Shown here: positions 7,890 to 16,066 of the stretch, one piece after another | How positions within the stretch are numbered: position 1 is the first letter of the stretch | Layout: the number at the start of each line of letters is the position of its first letter | From: AC-32 sp963754265 | Lineage (GTDB): Bacteria; Actinomycetota; Thermoleophilia; Gaiellales; Gaiellaceae | Reading direction: 5' to 3' | DNA: 64,000 nucleotides | Assembly (NCBI GenBank): GCA_963754265.1 | Contig: CAVWFB010000001.1 | Coordinates: forward strand, 310,001 to 374,000 | Program-made: the position numbers and the translations under genes | Notes under the pieces: model-generated | What the model was told of the DNA's origin: nothing | The model's database searches: none | Seen by the model: the letters and a program-made list of their open reading frames with translations, nothing else

Positions 7890-8794
7890 GGAGAAGGCGC
7901 GGCGACCGGCTCGCGCCGCGTGAAGCGCAGCGCGCCCGAGCCGAGCGCGACGCCGCCGAGGATCAGGGCCATCCCGAGCAGCTCCTCGACGGTCAGCGGC
8001 TCGCCGAGCAGCGTCACGCCGTAGAAGAGGGCGGTCACCGGCAGCAGGTAGGTGACGAGGCTCACCCGCGCTGCGCCGTCGCTGCGAAGGACGCTGTAGA
8101 GGATGATCTGTGCGACCGCGGTGCCGAGGACCGCCAGGGCCACCACCGATCCGATCTCCTTCCAGCCGGGCACCTGCGAGGGGCGCTGCCAGACGCCGAG
8201 CGGCGCGAGAACGATCAGGCCGCCGATCATCGTGGTCGTCGCAAGCGTCAGGCCGCTCGTATGCGCGATCAGGCGCTGCCCCCAGATGCTTCCGACCGCA
8301 TAGGAGGCGGACGCGACCACCACCGCCAGCGTGCCGGCGGCGCCCCACCAACCGCCCTTGGGGTGCAGGCCGGCGAGCACGCCGACGCCCACGAGGCCGA
8401 CGATGAAGCCGAACAGGCGCAGGCCGCGCACGCGCTCGCTCGGCTGCCAGCGCAGCGCGATCAGGACGACGAAGATCGGCATCGAGGCGTTCGCGATCGC
8501 CGCCACGCCCGAGTCGATGTGCCTCTCGCCCCAGGCGATGAGCGTGAACGGGATCGCGCCGTTCACCACGCCGAGCGCGAAGCCCTGCCAGCCGACGCTG
8601 CGCATGTCGTGGAGCGAGGCCTGCGCGCCCCGCTGTGCCGCGAGCACGACGAGCAGCAGCGCGGAGGCGATCAGGAGCCGCAGGAACATCATCGTGGCGG
8701 GCTCGAAATCGCGGTTTGCCACTTTGATGAACATGTACGACGCGCCCCAGAAGGCGGCGAGCAGCCCGATGTAGATCACGTAGGAGCGCGACAC
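7886..8794 (-). CDS. EamA/DMT-superfamily transporter
   Basis: About 302 residues with ten predicted membrane helices and two EamA repeats: LLAAFWGASYMFIKVA begins the first and YAVGSIWGQRLIAH the second. Members export amino acids or other metabolites. GTG 8794 is chosen because it directly precedes the first helix and lies 7 nt after a -10-like TAGCCT on the same strand; a longer frame to 8929 adds a charged tail with no family similarity. It heads a five-gene operon (exporter, acetyltransferase, NTF2-like, MFS, small membrane protein) and is paralogous to the gene at 9385-10299. Confidence 0.88.
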   Translation of the reverse strand: MSRSYVIYIGLLAAFWGASYMFIKVANRDFEPATMMFLRLLIASALLLVVLAAQRGAQASLHDMRSVGWQGFALGVVNGAIPFTLIAWGERHIDSGVAAIANASMPIFVVLIALRWQPSERVRGLRLFGFIVGLVGVGVLAGLHPKGGWWGAAGTLAVVVASASYAVGSIWGQRLIAHTSGLTLATTTMIGGLIVLAPLGVWQRPSQVPGWKEIGSVVALAVLGTAVAQIILYSVLRSDGAARVSLVTYLLPVTALFYGVTLLGEPLTVEELLGMALILGGVALGSGALRFTRREPVAAPSP

Positions 8795-8801
8795 CGCTCC
8801 G

Positions 8802-8807
8802 AGGCTA
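8802..8807 (-). promoter_or_regulatory. -10 hexamer, leaderless start of EamA operon
   Basis: On the minus strand TAGCCT lies 7 nt upstream of GTG 8794, the same geometry seen at many other genes in this window. It would drive the five-gene operon down to 5193. Confidence 0.5.
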
Positions 8808-8850
8808 CCGTCCCAGACCCCCGAGCTTTCGGCCGCCCGATCAGTGTCGT

Positions 8851-9318
8851 TCAGGCGCTGCAGGTATCCACGGGGCTTCTCCCCCGGTTCCCCAACACGG
8901 GCTCCTCCCCCTCGAGCCCCACGGAGCAATCACCGCAGAGACTGACCGCTGCCTTCCCAAGATGGAGCAGGTGCGCGAACACGTTCAGCGGGAGCTTGGC
9001 GGAGCCGAGGTCCAGCATCAGCTTTCCGGTCACCGCGTTTTGGGTCGGCGCCCCGCGCTGGGAGAAGGTCTGCATCGGCGCCTGGATGCGCCGCAGACGC
9101 CGGATGTCGGCGAGCGCACGGGCAACGGCGCGACGCTGGGCTCTGTCGAGCTTGCACGGCGCCGAGCTTCGTGGCGTGCTGGCGGTCGCGATCGCGGCAG
9201 GATGCCCGCCGCCGTTGCTGCAGCCGGCCGCCACCAAAGCGAGTACGGCGACGGCGAGCGCGAGAGCCCCCATCGCCGACCGCGGGTCACCGGCAGCCGG
9301 AAAGCGGAACCCCGACAT
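8851..9318 (-). CDS. Putative lipoprotein
   Basis: This 155-residue protein has a clear lipoprotein signal: a hydrophobic stretch followed by the lipobox LVAAGC, with Cys as residue 33 counted from ATG 9318 or residue 18 from ATG 9273. The mature part contains a helical segment (LDRAQRRAVARALADIRRLR), then a region with two nearby cysteines (SLCGDCSVG) and a Cys close to the C-terminus. It should be lipid-anchored outside the membrane. I do not recognise the domain. It lies between two paralogous EamA transporters. The shorter start gives a more typical signal peptide; the longer frame is reported because neither has a good ribosome site. Confidence 0.65.
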   Translation of the reverse strand: MSGFRFPAAGDPRSAMGALALAVAVLALVAAGCSNGGGHPAAIATASTPRSSAPCKLDRAQRRAVARALADIRRLRRIQAPMQTFSQRGAPTQNAVTGKLMLDLGSAKLPLNVFAHLLHLGKAAVSLCGDCSVGLEGEEPVLGNRGRSPVDTCSA

Positions 9319-9384
9319 CCTGACCGAGCTTAGCGGGAGCCCCTGCCTGGCTCCGCGGGACGCGCGTCAACATGACGAGGGGGC

Positions 9385-10299
9385 TCACGGGGGAAACCGG
9401 GTTTCCCCCGTGAAGCGAGCGCGCCGAAGGCGCGCGAAGCGCACCGCGCCGGTGCCGAGCGCGACCCCGGCGAGGATGAGCACGAGCCCTCCGAGGGCGG
9501 CGGCACCGAAGCGCTCGTCGAGGAAGATCGAGCCGTAGGCGAGCGCGATCGGTGGGATGAGGTAGGTCACGAGCGACGTGTATGCGGCCCCCGCGCCGGT
9601 GATCAGGCCGAAGAAGAGCAGGTAGGCAAGAGCGGTCCCGGGCACCCCGAGCATCACGACCGAGCCGATCGTCTTCCAGCCGGGCATATGGGCCGGCGCC
9701 TCGGCGACGCCGACCGGCAGCCAGACCAGCGTGGCGATCACGGTCGACGCGAGCGCCACGACGAACGGCCGCGCGTCGCTCAGGTAACGGCCCGTGAGCA
9801 GGCCGCCGACGCCGTAGCAGAACGCCATCCCGACGACGGCCAGGGCCCCGAGCACCTTGCCCTCCGGCTGCGCGCCGACCAGCAGTGCGACGCCGGCGAA
9901 TCCCACCGCGACACCGAGCAGCCGCACGCCGGTCACGCGCACCTCGCGGAAGGCGACGAACGCGATCAGCGCGTTGAAGATCGGGACCGAGGCCTGGATG
10001 ATCGACGCAAGGCCCGAGTCGATCCGCGTCTCGCCCCACGACAGCAGCCAGAAGGGAATCGCGGTGTTGACGAGCGCGACCACGATCAGCCAGCCGGCGT
10101 TCGCGCGCAGCTGGCGCATCATCTCGCCCGTCCCGACGACGAACGGAACGAGCAGGGCGAGCGTCAGCGCCGCGAGGCCAAGGCGACCCACGATCAGCGT
10201 CGCGGGTGTGAGCTCCCGCACCGCGACCTTGATGAAGAGGAACGACGCGCCCCAGAGGGCGGCGAGGGCGAGCAGCATCAGGAGGTGGCGGCGGTTCAC
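9385..10299 (-). CDS. EamA/DMT-superfamily transporter (second copy)
   Basis: This 304-residue, ten-helix protein has the same organisation as the product of 7886-8794 (LALAALWGASFLFIKVAVRE, SWGETRIDSGLASIIQASVP, LVTYLIPPIALAYGSIFLDE), so the two are paralogues separated by a lipoprotein gene. It probably exports small metabolites. GTG 10299 directly precedes the first helix. Its upstream region is shared with the divergent purL promoter and contains a perfect palindrome (10305-10318). A strong hairpin overlaps its stop codon. Confidence 0.88.
   Translation of the reverse strand: MNRRHLLMLLALAALWGASFLFIKVAVRELTPATLIVGRLGLAALTLALLVPFVVGTGEMMRQLRANAGWLIVVALVNTAIPFWLLSWGETRIDSGLASIIQASVPIFNALIAFVAFREVRVTGVRLLGVAVGFAGVALLVGAQPEGKVLGALAVVGMAFCYGVGGLLTGRYLSDARPFVVALASTVIATLVWLPVGVAEAPAHMPGWKTIGSVVMLGVPGTALAYLLFFGLITGAGAAYTSLVTYLIPPIALAYGSIFLDERFGAAALGGLVLILAGVALGTGAVRFARLRRARFTGETRFPP
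9386..9412. terminator. Strong inverted repeat over the EamA stop codon
   Basis: The arms CACGGGGGAAA and TTTCCCCCGTG flank a 5-nt loop, an 11-bp perfect stem. It overlaps the stop codon and last codons of the EamA gene (9385-10299, minus strand). There is no U-tract, so it may be a terminator of the GC-rich actinobacterial kind or an mRNA 3'-end stabiliser. Confidence 0.5.
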
Positions 10300-10304
10300 G
10301 GGCC

Positions 10305-10318
10305 CTGGACTCGTCCAG
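10305..10318. promoter_or_regulatory. Palindrome between divergent EamA and purL genes
   Basis: CTGGACTCGTCCAG is a perfect 6-2-6 inverted repeat. It sits between the EamA start (10299, minus) and the purL -10 hexamer (10328), about where a -35/operator would be for purL, so it could bind a dimeric regulator. Which regulator is unknown. Confidence 0.35.
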
Positions 10319-10327
10319 CGAGGCGGC

Positions 10328-10333
10328 TAGACT
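10328..10333 (+). promoter_or_regulatory. -10 hexamer upstream of purL
   Basis: TAGACT is followed after 7 nt by CTG 10341, the only codon that fits the conserved PurL N-terminus. The spacing is that of leaderless transcripts, supporting both this promoter and the unusual start. Confidence 0.5.
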
Positions 10334-10340
10334 CGGCTCT

Positions 10341-12236
10341 CTGACGAGGGTCTCGGAACAGTCGCTCCATCAAGCGCTCGGTCTTACCAACTCCGAGTAC
10401 TCCCGCATCTGTGAGTTGCTCGAACGTGACCCGAACCACTTCGAGCTCGCGGTCTTCTCCCTCCTCTGGTCGGAGCATTGCGGCTACAAGCATTCCGCGC
10501 CGCTCCTGAAGCGGCTGCCGAGCTCCGGCGGGCGCGTGCTCCAGGGGCCGGGCGAGAACGCCGGCGTCATCGACCTCGGCGAGGGCGAGGCGGTCGCGTT
10601 CAAGGTCGAGTCGCACAACCACCCGAGTGCGGTCGAGCCCTTCCAGGGCGCGGCGACCGGGGTCGGCGGGATCCTGCGCGACATCGTCGCGATGGGCGCC
10701 CGTCCGGTGGCCCTGCTCGACGGGCTGCGCTTCGGCTCGCCGGACTGGGCGTTCAAGCGGGCGGTTGCGGGCATCGGGCACTACGGGAACTGCGTCGGCG
10801 TTCCGACCGTCGGCGGCGAGGCGGTCTTCGACGCGGCCTACGCCGGCAATTGTCTCGTGAACGCGATGTGCGTCGGCCTCCTCCCCGCCGAGCGGGTGAC
10901 GAGAGCGCAGGCTCGCGGCACCGGCAACGTCCTCGTCCTCTACGGCGCGACGACGGGGCGCGACGGGATCGGCGGGGCCTCGGTGCTCGCGAGCCAGGAG
11001 CTCGGTGAAGGCGCTGCCGAGAAGCGCCCGTCTGTTCAGGTCGGCGACCCGTTCACCGGCAAGAAGCTGATCGAGGCCTCGCTCGAGCTCGTCGAGGCCG
11101 GCCTGGTCGAGTCGCTGCAGGACTGCGGCGCCGCCGGGCTCGCCTCCTCGCTCGCCGAGATGGCGGGCGGCGAGGCCGGCGTCGACGTCCACCTCGATCG
11201 CGTCCCACTGCGGGAGGACGAGATGGAGCCGTGGGAGATCATGATCTCCGAGAGCCAGGAGCGGATGGTCGCGGTCGTCCGGCCCGAACGGCTCGGCGAG
11301 GTCGAGGCGGTGCTCGACCGCTGGGAGCTCCACCGCGCGCCGATCGGCGAGGTCACGGACACCGGTGAGCTGCGTGCGTTCCTCGACGGCATCCTCGTCG
11401 GCGAGATCCCGGCCGCGCTTCTCACGGACGAATGTCCCCGCTACGAGGTCGACAGCCTCGCCGCGGCGCGTCCGGCCGCGCCCGTCGACCCGGTCAACGC
11501 CGAGCCGAAGGAGTGGGTCTACGAGCAGTACGACCAGCTCGTCCTCTCGCGCACGGTGCGACGGCCCGGCCTCGACGCGGCGGTGCTCCGCCTGCGCCCA
11601 TCGTGGCGCGGGCTCGCGGTCTCGCTCGACGGGCCGCCGCTCGGCGAGCGCGATCCGTTCGCCGCCGGCGTGCAGGCCGTCCTCGACGCGGCCCGCAACG
11701 TGGCGTGTGCGGGCGGCGAGCCGCTCGCGCTGACGGACTGCCTGAACTTCGGCAACCCGGAGAAGCCGGAGATCGGGTGGGAGCTCGGCCGGGCGATCGA
11801 CGGCATCGCCGCGGCGGCCGAGGCCCTCCAGGTTCCGGTCGTCTCCGGCAACGTCTCGCTCTACAACGAGACGGACGGGCGAGCGATTCCGCCGACGCCC
11901 GTGGTCGGCTGCGTCGGCCTCGTGCCCGACGTGCGCGAGGTGCCGCGCGGCTGGAGCCCGGGCGACGCGGTGCTGCTGGCCGAGAGCGACGGCACGCTCG
12001 CAGGCGACGCGGCGCTGATCCGCTTCGTCTGGCAGGCGGCGCCCAGGCTCGCGCTCGCACATGACGTGAGCGACGGCGGCCTCGAGCTCGCGCTCGCCGA
12101 GGCGTCGGCGTGGAGCGGGCACGAGTTCGGGGCGGAAGGCTCGGCTCGGCTCGGCTCGATCGTGATCGCTTGTGCACTGGAGCACAAGGATGGGTTGGGG
12201 TGGCCGCACCTGCGCGTGCTCGGAGAGGTCGCCTGA
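10341..12236 (+). CDS. purL: Phosphoribosylformylglycinamidine synthase large subunit
   Basis: PurL converts FGAR plus glutamine-derived ammonia and ATP to FGAM. Clear signatures are FSLLWSEHCGYKHS, the glycine-rich ATP site AFKVESHNHPSAVEPFQGAA, a second AIR-synthase half (TDCLNFGNPEKPEIGWELG) and AHDVSDGGLELALAEA. The typical N-terminus (SEQSLHQALGLTNSEYSRIC) extends upstream of the first conventional start (TTG 10416), and no ATG, GTG or TTG precedes it; CTG 10341 lies 7 nt after TAGACT and is chosen. At about 631 residues it is some 100 shorter than usual PurS/PurQ-dependent PurL proteins, with the loss in the C-terminal domain between EYLG-type and HDVSDGG motifs and at the end. purS and purQ are not in this window. 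Its stop overlaps purF by one base. Confidence 0.9.
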   Translation: MTRVSEQSLHQALGLTNSEYSRICELLERDPNHFELAVFSLLWSEHCGYKHSAPLLKRLPSSGGRVLQGPGENAGVIDLGEGEAVAFKVESHNHPSAVEPFQGAATGVGGILRDIVAMGARPVALLDGLRFGSPDWAFKRAVAGIGHYGNCVGVPTVGGEAVFDAAYAGNCLVNAMCVGLLPAERVTRAQARGTGNVLVLYGATTGRDGIGGASVLASQELGEGAAEKRPSVQVGDPFTGKKLIEASLELVEAGLVESLQDCGAAGLASSLAEMAGGEAGVDVHLDRVPLREDEMEPWEIMISESQERMVAVVRPERLGEVEAVLDRWELHRAPIGEVTDTGELRAFLDGILVGEIPAALLTDECPRYEVDSLAAARPAAPVDPVNAEPKEWVYEQYDQLVLSRTVRRPGLDAAVLRLRPSWRGLAVSLDGPPLGERDPFAAGVQAVLDAARNVACAGGEPLALTDCLNFGNPEKPEIGWELGRAIDGIAAAAEALQVPVVSGNVSLYNETDGRAIPPTPVVGCVGLVPDVREVPRGWSPGDAVLLAESDGTLAGDAALIRFVWQAAPRLALAHDVSDGGLELALAEASAWSGHEFGAEGSARLGSIVIACALEHKDGLGWPHLRVLGEVA

Positions 12237-13621
12237 TGTGCGGCGTGTTCGGGATCCGCGCGCCCGAGCGGGACGTCGCACGCGTGACCTTCTTCGGGCT
12301 CTTCGCGCTCCAGCACCGCGGGCAGGAGTCGGCCGGGATCGCGGTCTCCGACCAGGGGCGCCTGACCGTCCTGCGCGACATGGGCCTCGTGACCCAGGTC
12401 TTCGACGAGCAGAAGCTGCGCGGCCTCCACGGCGAGGTCGCGATCGGGCACACGCGCTACTCGACGACGGGCTCGACGGCCTGGGCCAATGCGCAGCCGT
12501 TGATCCAGCGCGGGCGCGGGCGCACGGTCGCCCTCGGGCACAACGGCAACCTCGTCAACGCCGAGGCCCTTCGGGCCGAGCTCGCCGCCGAGGGCGTGAC
12601 TCTGGCGACGACCTCCGACACCGAGGTGATCGCGGCGCTGATCGCAAACGATCCCGCGCCGCTCGAGGACGCGGTCGCGCACGCGATGGCCCGCCTCGAG
12701 GGCGCCTTCTCGGTCGTCCTGCTCTCCGAGGGCAAGCTCGTCGGCTTCCGCGACAAGCACGGCTTCCGGCCCCTCTGCCTCGGCCGCGGCGAGGACGGCG
12801 AGTGGATCGTCGCCTCGGAGACGTGCGCGCTCGACCTCGTCGGCGCCGAGCTCGAGCGCGAGCTCGCCGCGGGCGAGCTCATCTCGATCGACGAGACCGG
12901 TGCGCACCCCCGCCAGGCCGTCGAGCCTGCCGCCCACGGCGCGCTCTGCATCTTCGAGTTCTTCTACCTCGCCCGCCCCGACACCCGGCTCGAGGGCGTC
13001 GAGGTGCACGCCGCGCGCGTGCGCATGGGCGAGCGCCTCGCCGCCGAGGCCCCGGCCGAGGCCGACCTCGTGCTGCCGATCCCCGACTCGGGCACGCCCG
13101 CCGCGATCGGCTTCTCGCGGGCGACCGGCATCCCGTTCTCGGAGGGCCTGATCAAGAACCGCTACGTCGGCCGCACGTTCATCCAGCCCGACCAGGGCCT
13201 GCGCGAGCAGGGCGTCAAGCTGAAGTTCAACCCGCTCGCCGAAGTGGCCGGCAAGCGCGTCGTGGTCGTGGACGACTCGATCGTCCGGGGCAACACGACG
13301 CGCAAGATCGTGCAGATGCTGTTCGAGGCGGGCGCCGCCGAGGTCCACCTGCGCATCTCCTCGCCGCCGGTGATCGGCCAGTGCTTCTACGGAATGGACT
13401 TCGCCGAGGAGGACGAGCTGATCGCCTCCTCGCGCTCGGTCGACGAGGTCCGCGAGCACGTCGGCGCGACCTCGCTCGCCTACATCTCGCTCGAAGGGCT
13501 TCAGGACTCCACGCGCAGGCCGGCCTCGGAGCTCTGCCGCGCGTGCCTCACGCGGGACTATCCGACGGAAGTCCCGCGTGAGAGCGCGAAGCTCAGGTTC
13601 GAGCCGGCTGTGCGCGCGTAG
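12236..13621 (+). CDS. purF: Amidophosphoribosyltransferase
   Basis: The 461-residue enzyme catalyses the committed step of purine synthesis, PRPP plus glutamine to phosphoribosylamine. It starts MCGVFGIRAPERD, so Cys2 becomes the N-terminal nucleophile of the glutaminase domain without a propeptide. The PRPP site is VVVVDDSIVRGNTT. Cysteines at positions expected for the [4Fe-4S] ligands of the Bacillus-type enzyme are present (ALCIFEFF, GQCFYGMD, ELCRACLT), so an oxygen-sensitive cluster is likely. ATG 12236 overlaps the purL stop (TGATG). Confidence 0.96.
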   Translation: MCGVFGIRAPERDVARVTFFGLFALQHRGQESAGIAVSDQGRLTVLRDMGLVTQVFDEQKLRGLHGEVAIGHTRYSTTGSTAWANAQPLIQRGRGRTVALGHNGNLVNAEALRAELAAEGVTLATTSDTEVIAALIANDPAPLEDAVAHAMARLEGAFSVVLLSEGKLVGFRDKHGFRPLCLGRGEDGEWIVASETCALDLVGAELERELAAGELISIDETGAHPRQAVEPAAHGALCIFEFFYLARPDTRLEGVEVHAARVRMGERLAAEAPAEADLVLPIPDSGTPAAIGFSRATGIPFSEGLIKNRYVGRTFIQPDQGLREQGVKLKFNPLAEVAGKRVVVVDDSIVRGNTTRKIVQMLFEAGAAEVHLRISSPPVIGQCFYGMDFAEEDELIASSRSVDEVREHVGATSLAYISLEGLQDSTRRPASELCRACLTRDYPTEVPRESAKLRFEPAVRA

Positions 13622-13879
13622 TTAGTGCTCCAGGACGCGGCTCGCCTTCGCGATGCCGCGGCTGAGCAGGTAGGCCGCCCCGACGATCGTGGACGCAAAC
13701 GCCCAGTCGTTGACGTTCCAGGCGTCGTCGAAGAGCAGGATCGCCAGGAAGATCTCGAGCGCGACAACGAACGCAAACTCCGCGTTGCCCGGGATCGGCA
13801 TCCGAGCGCCGGCCGGGAGGTTCGGGATCCCCATCGGCGGGCGGGATCCGGCGGGCTGCTCCGGAGGAGTCGTCGCCAT
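13622..13879 (-). CDS. Small membrane hypothetical protein
   Basis: This 85-residue protein has a proline-rich N-terminus and two hydrophobic segments (FAFVVALEIFLAILLF and FASTIVGAAYLLSRGI). ATG 13879 is preceded by GAAAGGAG, a good ribosome-binding site, which supports the gene being real. The stop abuts the purF stop tail-to-tail with no spacer. I do not recognise the family. Confidence 0.65.
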   Translation of the reverse strand: MATTPPEQPAGSRPPMGIPNLPAGARMPIPGNAEFAFVVALEIFLAILLFDDAWNVNDWAFASTIVGAAYLLSRGIAKASRVLEH

Positions 13880-13894
13880 GCCACTCTCCTTTCG

Positions 13895-14314
13895 TCAGGC
13901 CGCAAGGCCGGGAACGTGCACGATCTCCAACTTCAGTCCGTCGGGATCGTAGAAGAACACGGCGTAGTAGCCGGGCTGGTACCAGTACTCCTCGGGCCCG
14001 CTCTCGATCTCTGCGCCCCGTTGCTGAAGCCACTCGGCGCGCTCGTTGACGGCCTGCCGCGAGGAGGCCTCGAACGCGAGGTGGTGCAGGCCGACCCGGT
14101 AGCGGTCGAAGGGCCCGTCGCTTTCGGTCTGAGCCTGCCGCAAGCCGATCGAGCTGCCGGTGCCCCAGAGGTACCAGATCGTCTCTCCGCGTTCGCCCTG
14201 CACCTCGCTGACGCCGTGCCAGCCGAGCGGGCCAAGCAGGTCGCGATAGAACGGCAGGCTGCGCTCAATCGACGAGACGACCAGGTCCACGTGATGGACG
14301 CCGCAGGATCGCAT
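13895..14314 (-). CDS. VOC (glyoxalase/bleomycin resistance) family protein
   Basis: The 139-residue protein is a single glyoxalase-like unit with two beta-alpha-beta-beta-beta modules: VHHVDLVVSSIERSLPFYRD at the N-terminus and GLHHLAFEASSRQAV, ending FFYDPDGLKLEIVHVPG. The metal ligands His (VHHVD), His (LHHLAF) and Glu (KLEIV) expected of a VOC enzyme are present. Substrate unknown; members act in aldehyde detoxification, ring cleavage or antibiotic resistance. ATG 14314 is chosen because it immediately precedes the conserved strand. Confidence 0.85.
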   Translation of the reverse strand: MRSCGVHHVDLVVSSIERSLPFYRDLLGPLGWHGVSEVQGERGETIWYLWGTGSSIGLRQAQTESDGPFDRYRVGLHHLAFEASSRQAVNERAEWLQQRGAEIESGPEEYWYQPGYYAVFFYDPDGLKLEIVHVPGLAA

Positions 14315-14382
14315 TTGTGGCAACCGCAGCAATCTTTCCGCGCCGCTGCGGAAGTTCCTGCGATCTACCCGAAATCCGCCAC

Positions 14383-14388
14383 TAGAAT
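14383..14388 (+). promoter_or_regulatory. -10 hexamer of the 14400 gene
   Basis: TAGAAT lies 11 nt before GTG 14400. The distance implies a leader of only a few bases or none. No Shine-Dalgarno sequence precedes the start. Confidence 0.45.
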
Positions 14389-14399
14389 CGGCCCGCCGA

Positions 14400-15011
14400 G
14401 TGGACCTCTTCCACTACCACCTGGTCACGAGCCACGTGCGGGAGGTCGAGGCCCGCTACCTCGGCAAGCTCGGCTTCGAGTTGATCGCGCGGTACGGGCG
14501 CGTCGGCGAGGACCAGGTTCACTTCGAGGCCGGGGTCTCGTGGGACGAGCTCGAGGAGAAGGGCTTCCGGCATCGCCTGAGCGAACTGGAGCGAGGAGCG
14601 GTCAACGTGGTCGTGCAGCCGGGGCAGTGGGCCCTGCCGCGCGTCGACCACGTCGGGGTCGCACTCGGCGACGACGAGTTCCGCGAGGTGCTCGAGCGGG
14701 CGACCAAGCTTCGCCTGCGCGTCCAGGAGTACCCCGGGCGCCGTACGTTCATCGCGACGGGCGCGGGCTACCGCCTGGAGGTGCATCCGCAGCGGGACTG
14801 GATCGACGAGCTGCTGGCGTCGGCAGACGAGCTGCGGTTGACCGAGCTGCAGCTGCGCGCCGACGACCCGGATGCCAAGGCAGATGCGCTCGCAGCCGTG
14901 CTCGAGCTCGCAGCTTCCGACGGCGAGGTGGAGATCGGCGAGGCGCGCATCCGCTTCGTCCCCGACGGGCCGCGCGGGCGCCCCGAGCTCTACGGCGAGA
15001 TCTTTTCGTAG
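14400..15011 (+). CDS. VOC-like hypothetical protein
   Basis: This 203-residue protein begins FHYHLVTSHVREVEARYLGK, reminiscent of a VOC strand-helix, and contains LPRVDHVGVALGDDEF and FIATGAGYRLEVHPQ, suggesting a tandem VOC-like fold with weak similarity. The C-terminal part (LTELQLRADDPDAKADALAA, then IRFVPDGPRGRPELYGEI) repeats such a unit. It reads as a conserved actinobacterial protein of unknown function; whether it binds metal is uncertain. It is divergent from the VOC gene at 13895 and lies upstream of purM. Confidence 0.7.
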   Translation: MDLFHYHLVTSHVREVEARYLGKLGFELIARYGRVGEDQVHFEAGVSWDELEEKGFRHRLSELERGAVNVVVQPGQWALPRVDHVGVALGDDEFREVLERATKLRLRVQEYPGRRTFIATGAGYRLEVHPQRDWIDELLASADELRLTELQLRADDPDAKADALAAVLELAASDGEVEIGEARIRFVPDGPRGRPELYGEIFS

Positions 15012-15061
15012 ACGCCTTTCCTCTTGGAGAGACAGAGACGATTCGACCGGTCATTTCCGAC

Positions 15062-15088
15062 GGACGCACCGGCAGAGCCGGCACGTCC
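15062..15088 (+). terminator. Hairpin between the 14400 gene and purM
   Basis: An inverted repeat pairs GGACG with CGTCC (outer 5 bp) and CCGGC with GCCGG (inner 5 bp) around an AGA loop, with a symmetric CA/CA internal loop. It lies 50 bp after the stop at 15011 and 43 bp before the purM -10, so termination of the upstream gene is the simplest role. Confidence 0.5.
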
Positions 15089-15130
15089 TGAAGTCGGCAC
15101 CGCAAGCGGCGCCTCAGCCGGAAGCAGTCG

Positions 15131-15136
15131 TAGACT
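15131..15136 (+). promoter_or_regulatory. -10 hexamer, leaderless start of purM
   Basis: TAGACT is followed by 6 nt and GTG 15143. It resembles the purL promoter hexamer exactly, so the two purine transcription units may be expressed together. Confidence 0.55.
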
Positions 15137-15142
15137 CGCGCC

Positions 15143-16066
15143 GTGAGCTCCGGGGGCAGGACCTATGAAGCGGCGGGAGTCTCGCTCGCAGCCGCGGAGG
15201 AAGTCGTCGAGCGACTGCGCGAGGCCGTCGAATCGACGCGCACCCCCGCCGTCGAGGGCTCGTTCGGCGGCTTCGCCGGGCTCTACGCGCTCGACGAGAA
15301 CCGGCTGCTCGCGGCCTCCACGGACAGCGTGGGCTCGAAGCTCGTGCTCTCGCGGCGGGCAGGCCGTTTGCGCGACGCGGGCAAAGACCTGGCCGCCCAT
15401 TGCATCGACGACGTGTTGACCACCGGCGCCGAGCCACTGTTCCTGCTCGACTACGTCGCCGCACACGAGCTCGATCTGGCGCAGGTGGCCGAGCTCGTCG
15501 AGGGGGCGGCCGAGGTCTGCCGGGCGGCAGGCTGCGCCATCCTCGGCGGCGAGACGGCGGAGCTCCCCGGCGTCTACCGCGAGCAGGAGCTCGACTTCGC
15601 GGGCACGTGCGTCGGCATCGTCGAGCGGGACCAGCTGATCGACGGCTCCCGCTGCGAGCCGGGCGACGCCGTGCTCGGTCTCCCCTCCTCCGGCCTCCAC
15701 ACGAACGGCTACTCGCTCGTGCGCCGCCTCGTCGGCGAGCACGAGTTCGACGCCGACCTCCTGCTCGCCCCGCACCGGCTCTACCTGGACGAGGTGCGCG
15801 GGCTCCGGGCGCGGGCGGACGTGAAGGCGCTCGCCCACGTCACCGGCGGCGGCATCCTCGGCAACCTGACGCGCGTCCTGCCCGAGGGCGTCGGCGTCGA
15901 GATCGACTGGGGCTCGTGGTCGCGGCCGGCGGTCTTCGACTGGCTCACCGAGCACGGTGTCGAGGAGGAAGAGCAGCGCCGGGTCTTCAATCTCGGCATC
16001 GGCATGTGCGCCGTCGTTCCGGCCGGCGACGCGGGCAGCGGAACCGTGATCGGCAGGCTGACCTGA
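15143..16066 (+). CDS. purM: Phosphoribosylformylglycinamidine cyclo-ligase (AIR synthetase)
   Basis: The 307-residue enzyme closes the imidazole ring (FGAM + ATP to AIR). Recognisable are STDSVGSKLVLSRRAG (DGVGTK-type ATP loop), AAHCIDDVLTTGAEPLFLLD, ILGGETAELPG, GLPSSGLHTNGYSLVRRL and HVTGGGILGNLTRVLP. It is slightly short compared with the usual 340-350 residues. GTG 15143 fits the leaderless promoter 6 nt upstream. Its stop overlaps the proposed purN start as CTGA, heading purM-purN-purH-merB-like. Confidence 0.95.
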   Translation: MSSGGRTYEAAGVSLAAAEEVVERLREAVESTRTPAVEGSFGGFAGLYALDENRLLAASTDSVGSKLVLSRRAGRLRDAGKDLAAHCIDDVLTTGAEPLFLLDYVAAHELDLAQVAELVEGAAEVCRAAGCAILGGETAELPGVYREQELDFAGTCVGIVERDQLIDGSRCEPGDAVLGLPSSGLHTNGYSLVRRLVGEHEFDADLLLAPHRLYLDEVRGLRARADVKALAHVTGGGILGNLTRVLPEGVGVEIDWGSWSRPAVFDWLTEHGVEEEEQRRVFNLGIGMCAVVPAGDAGSGTVIGRLT

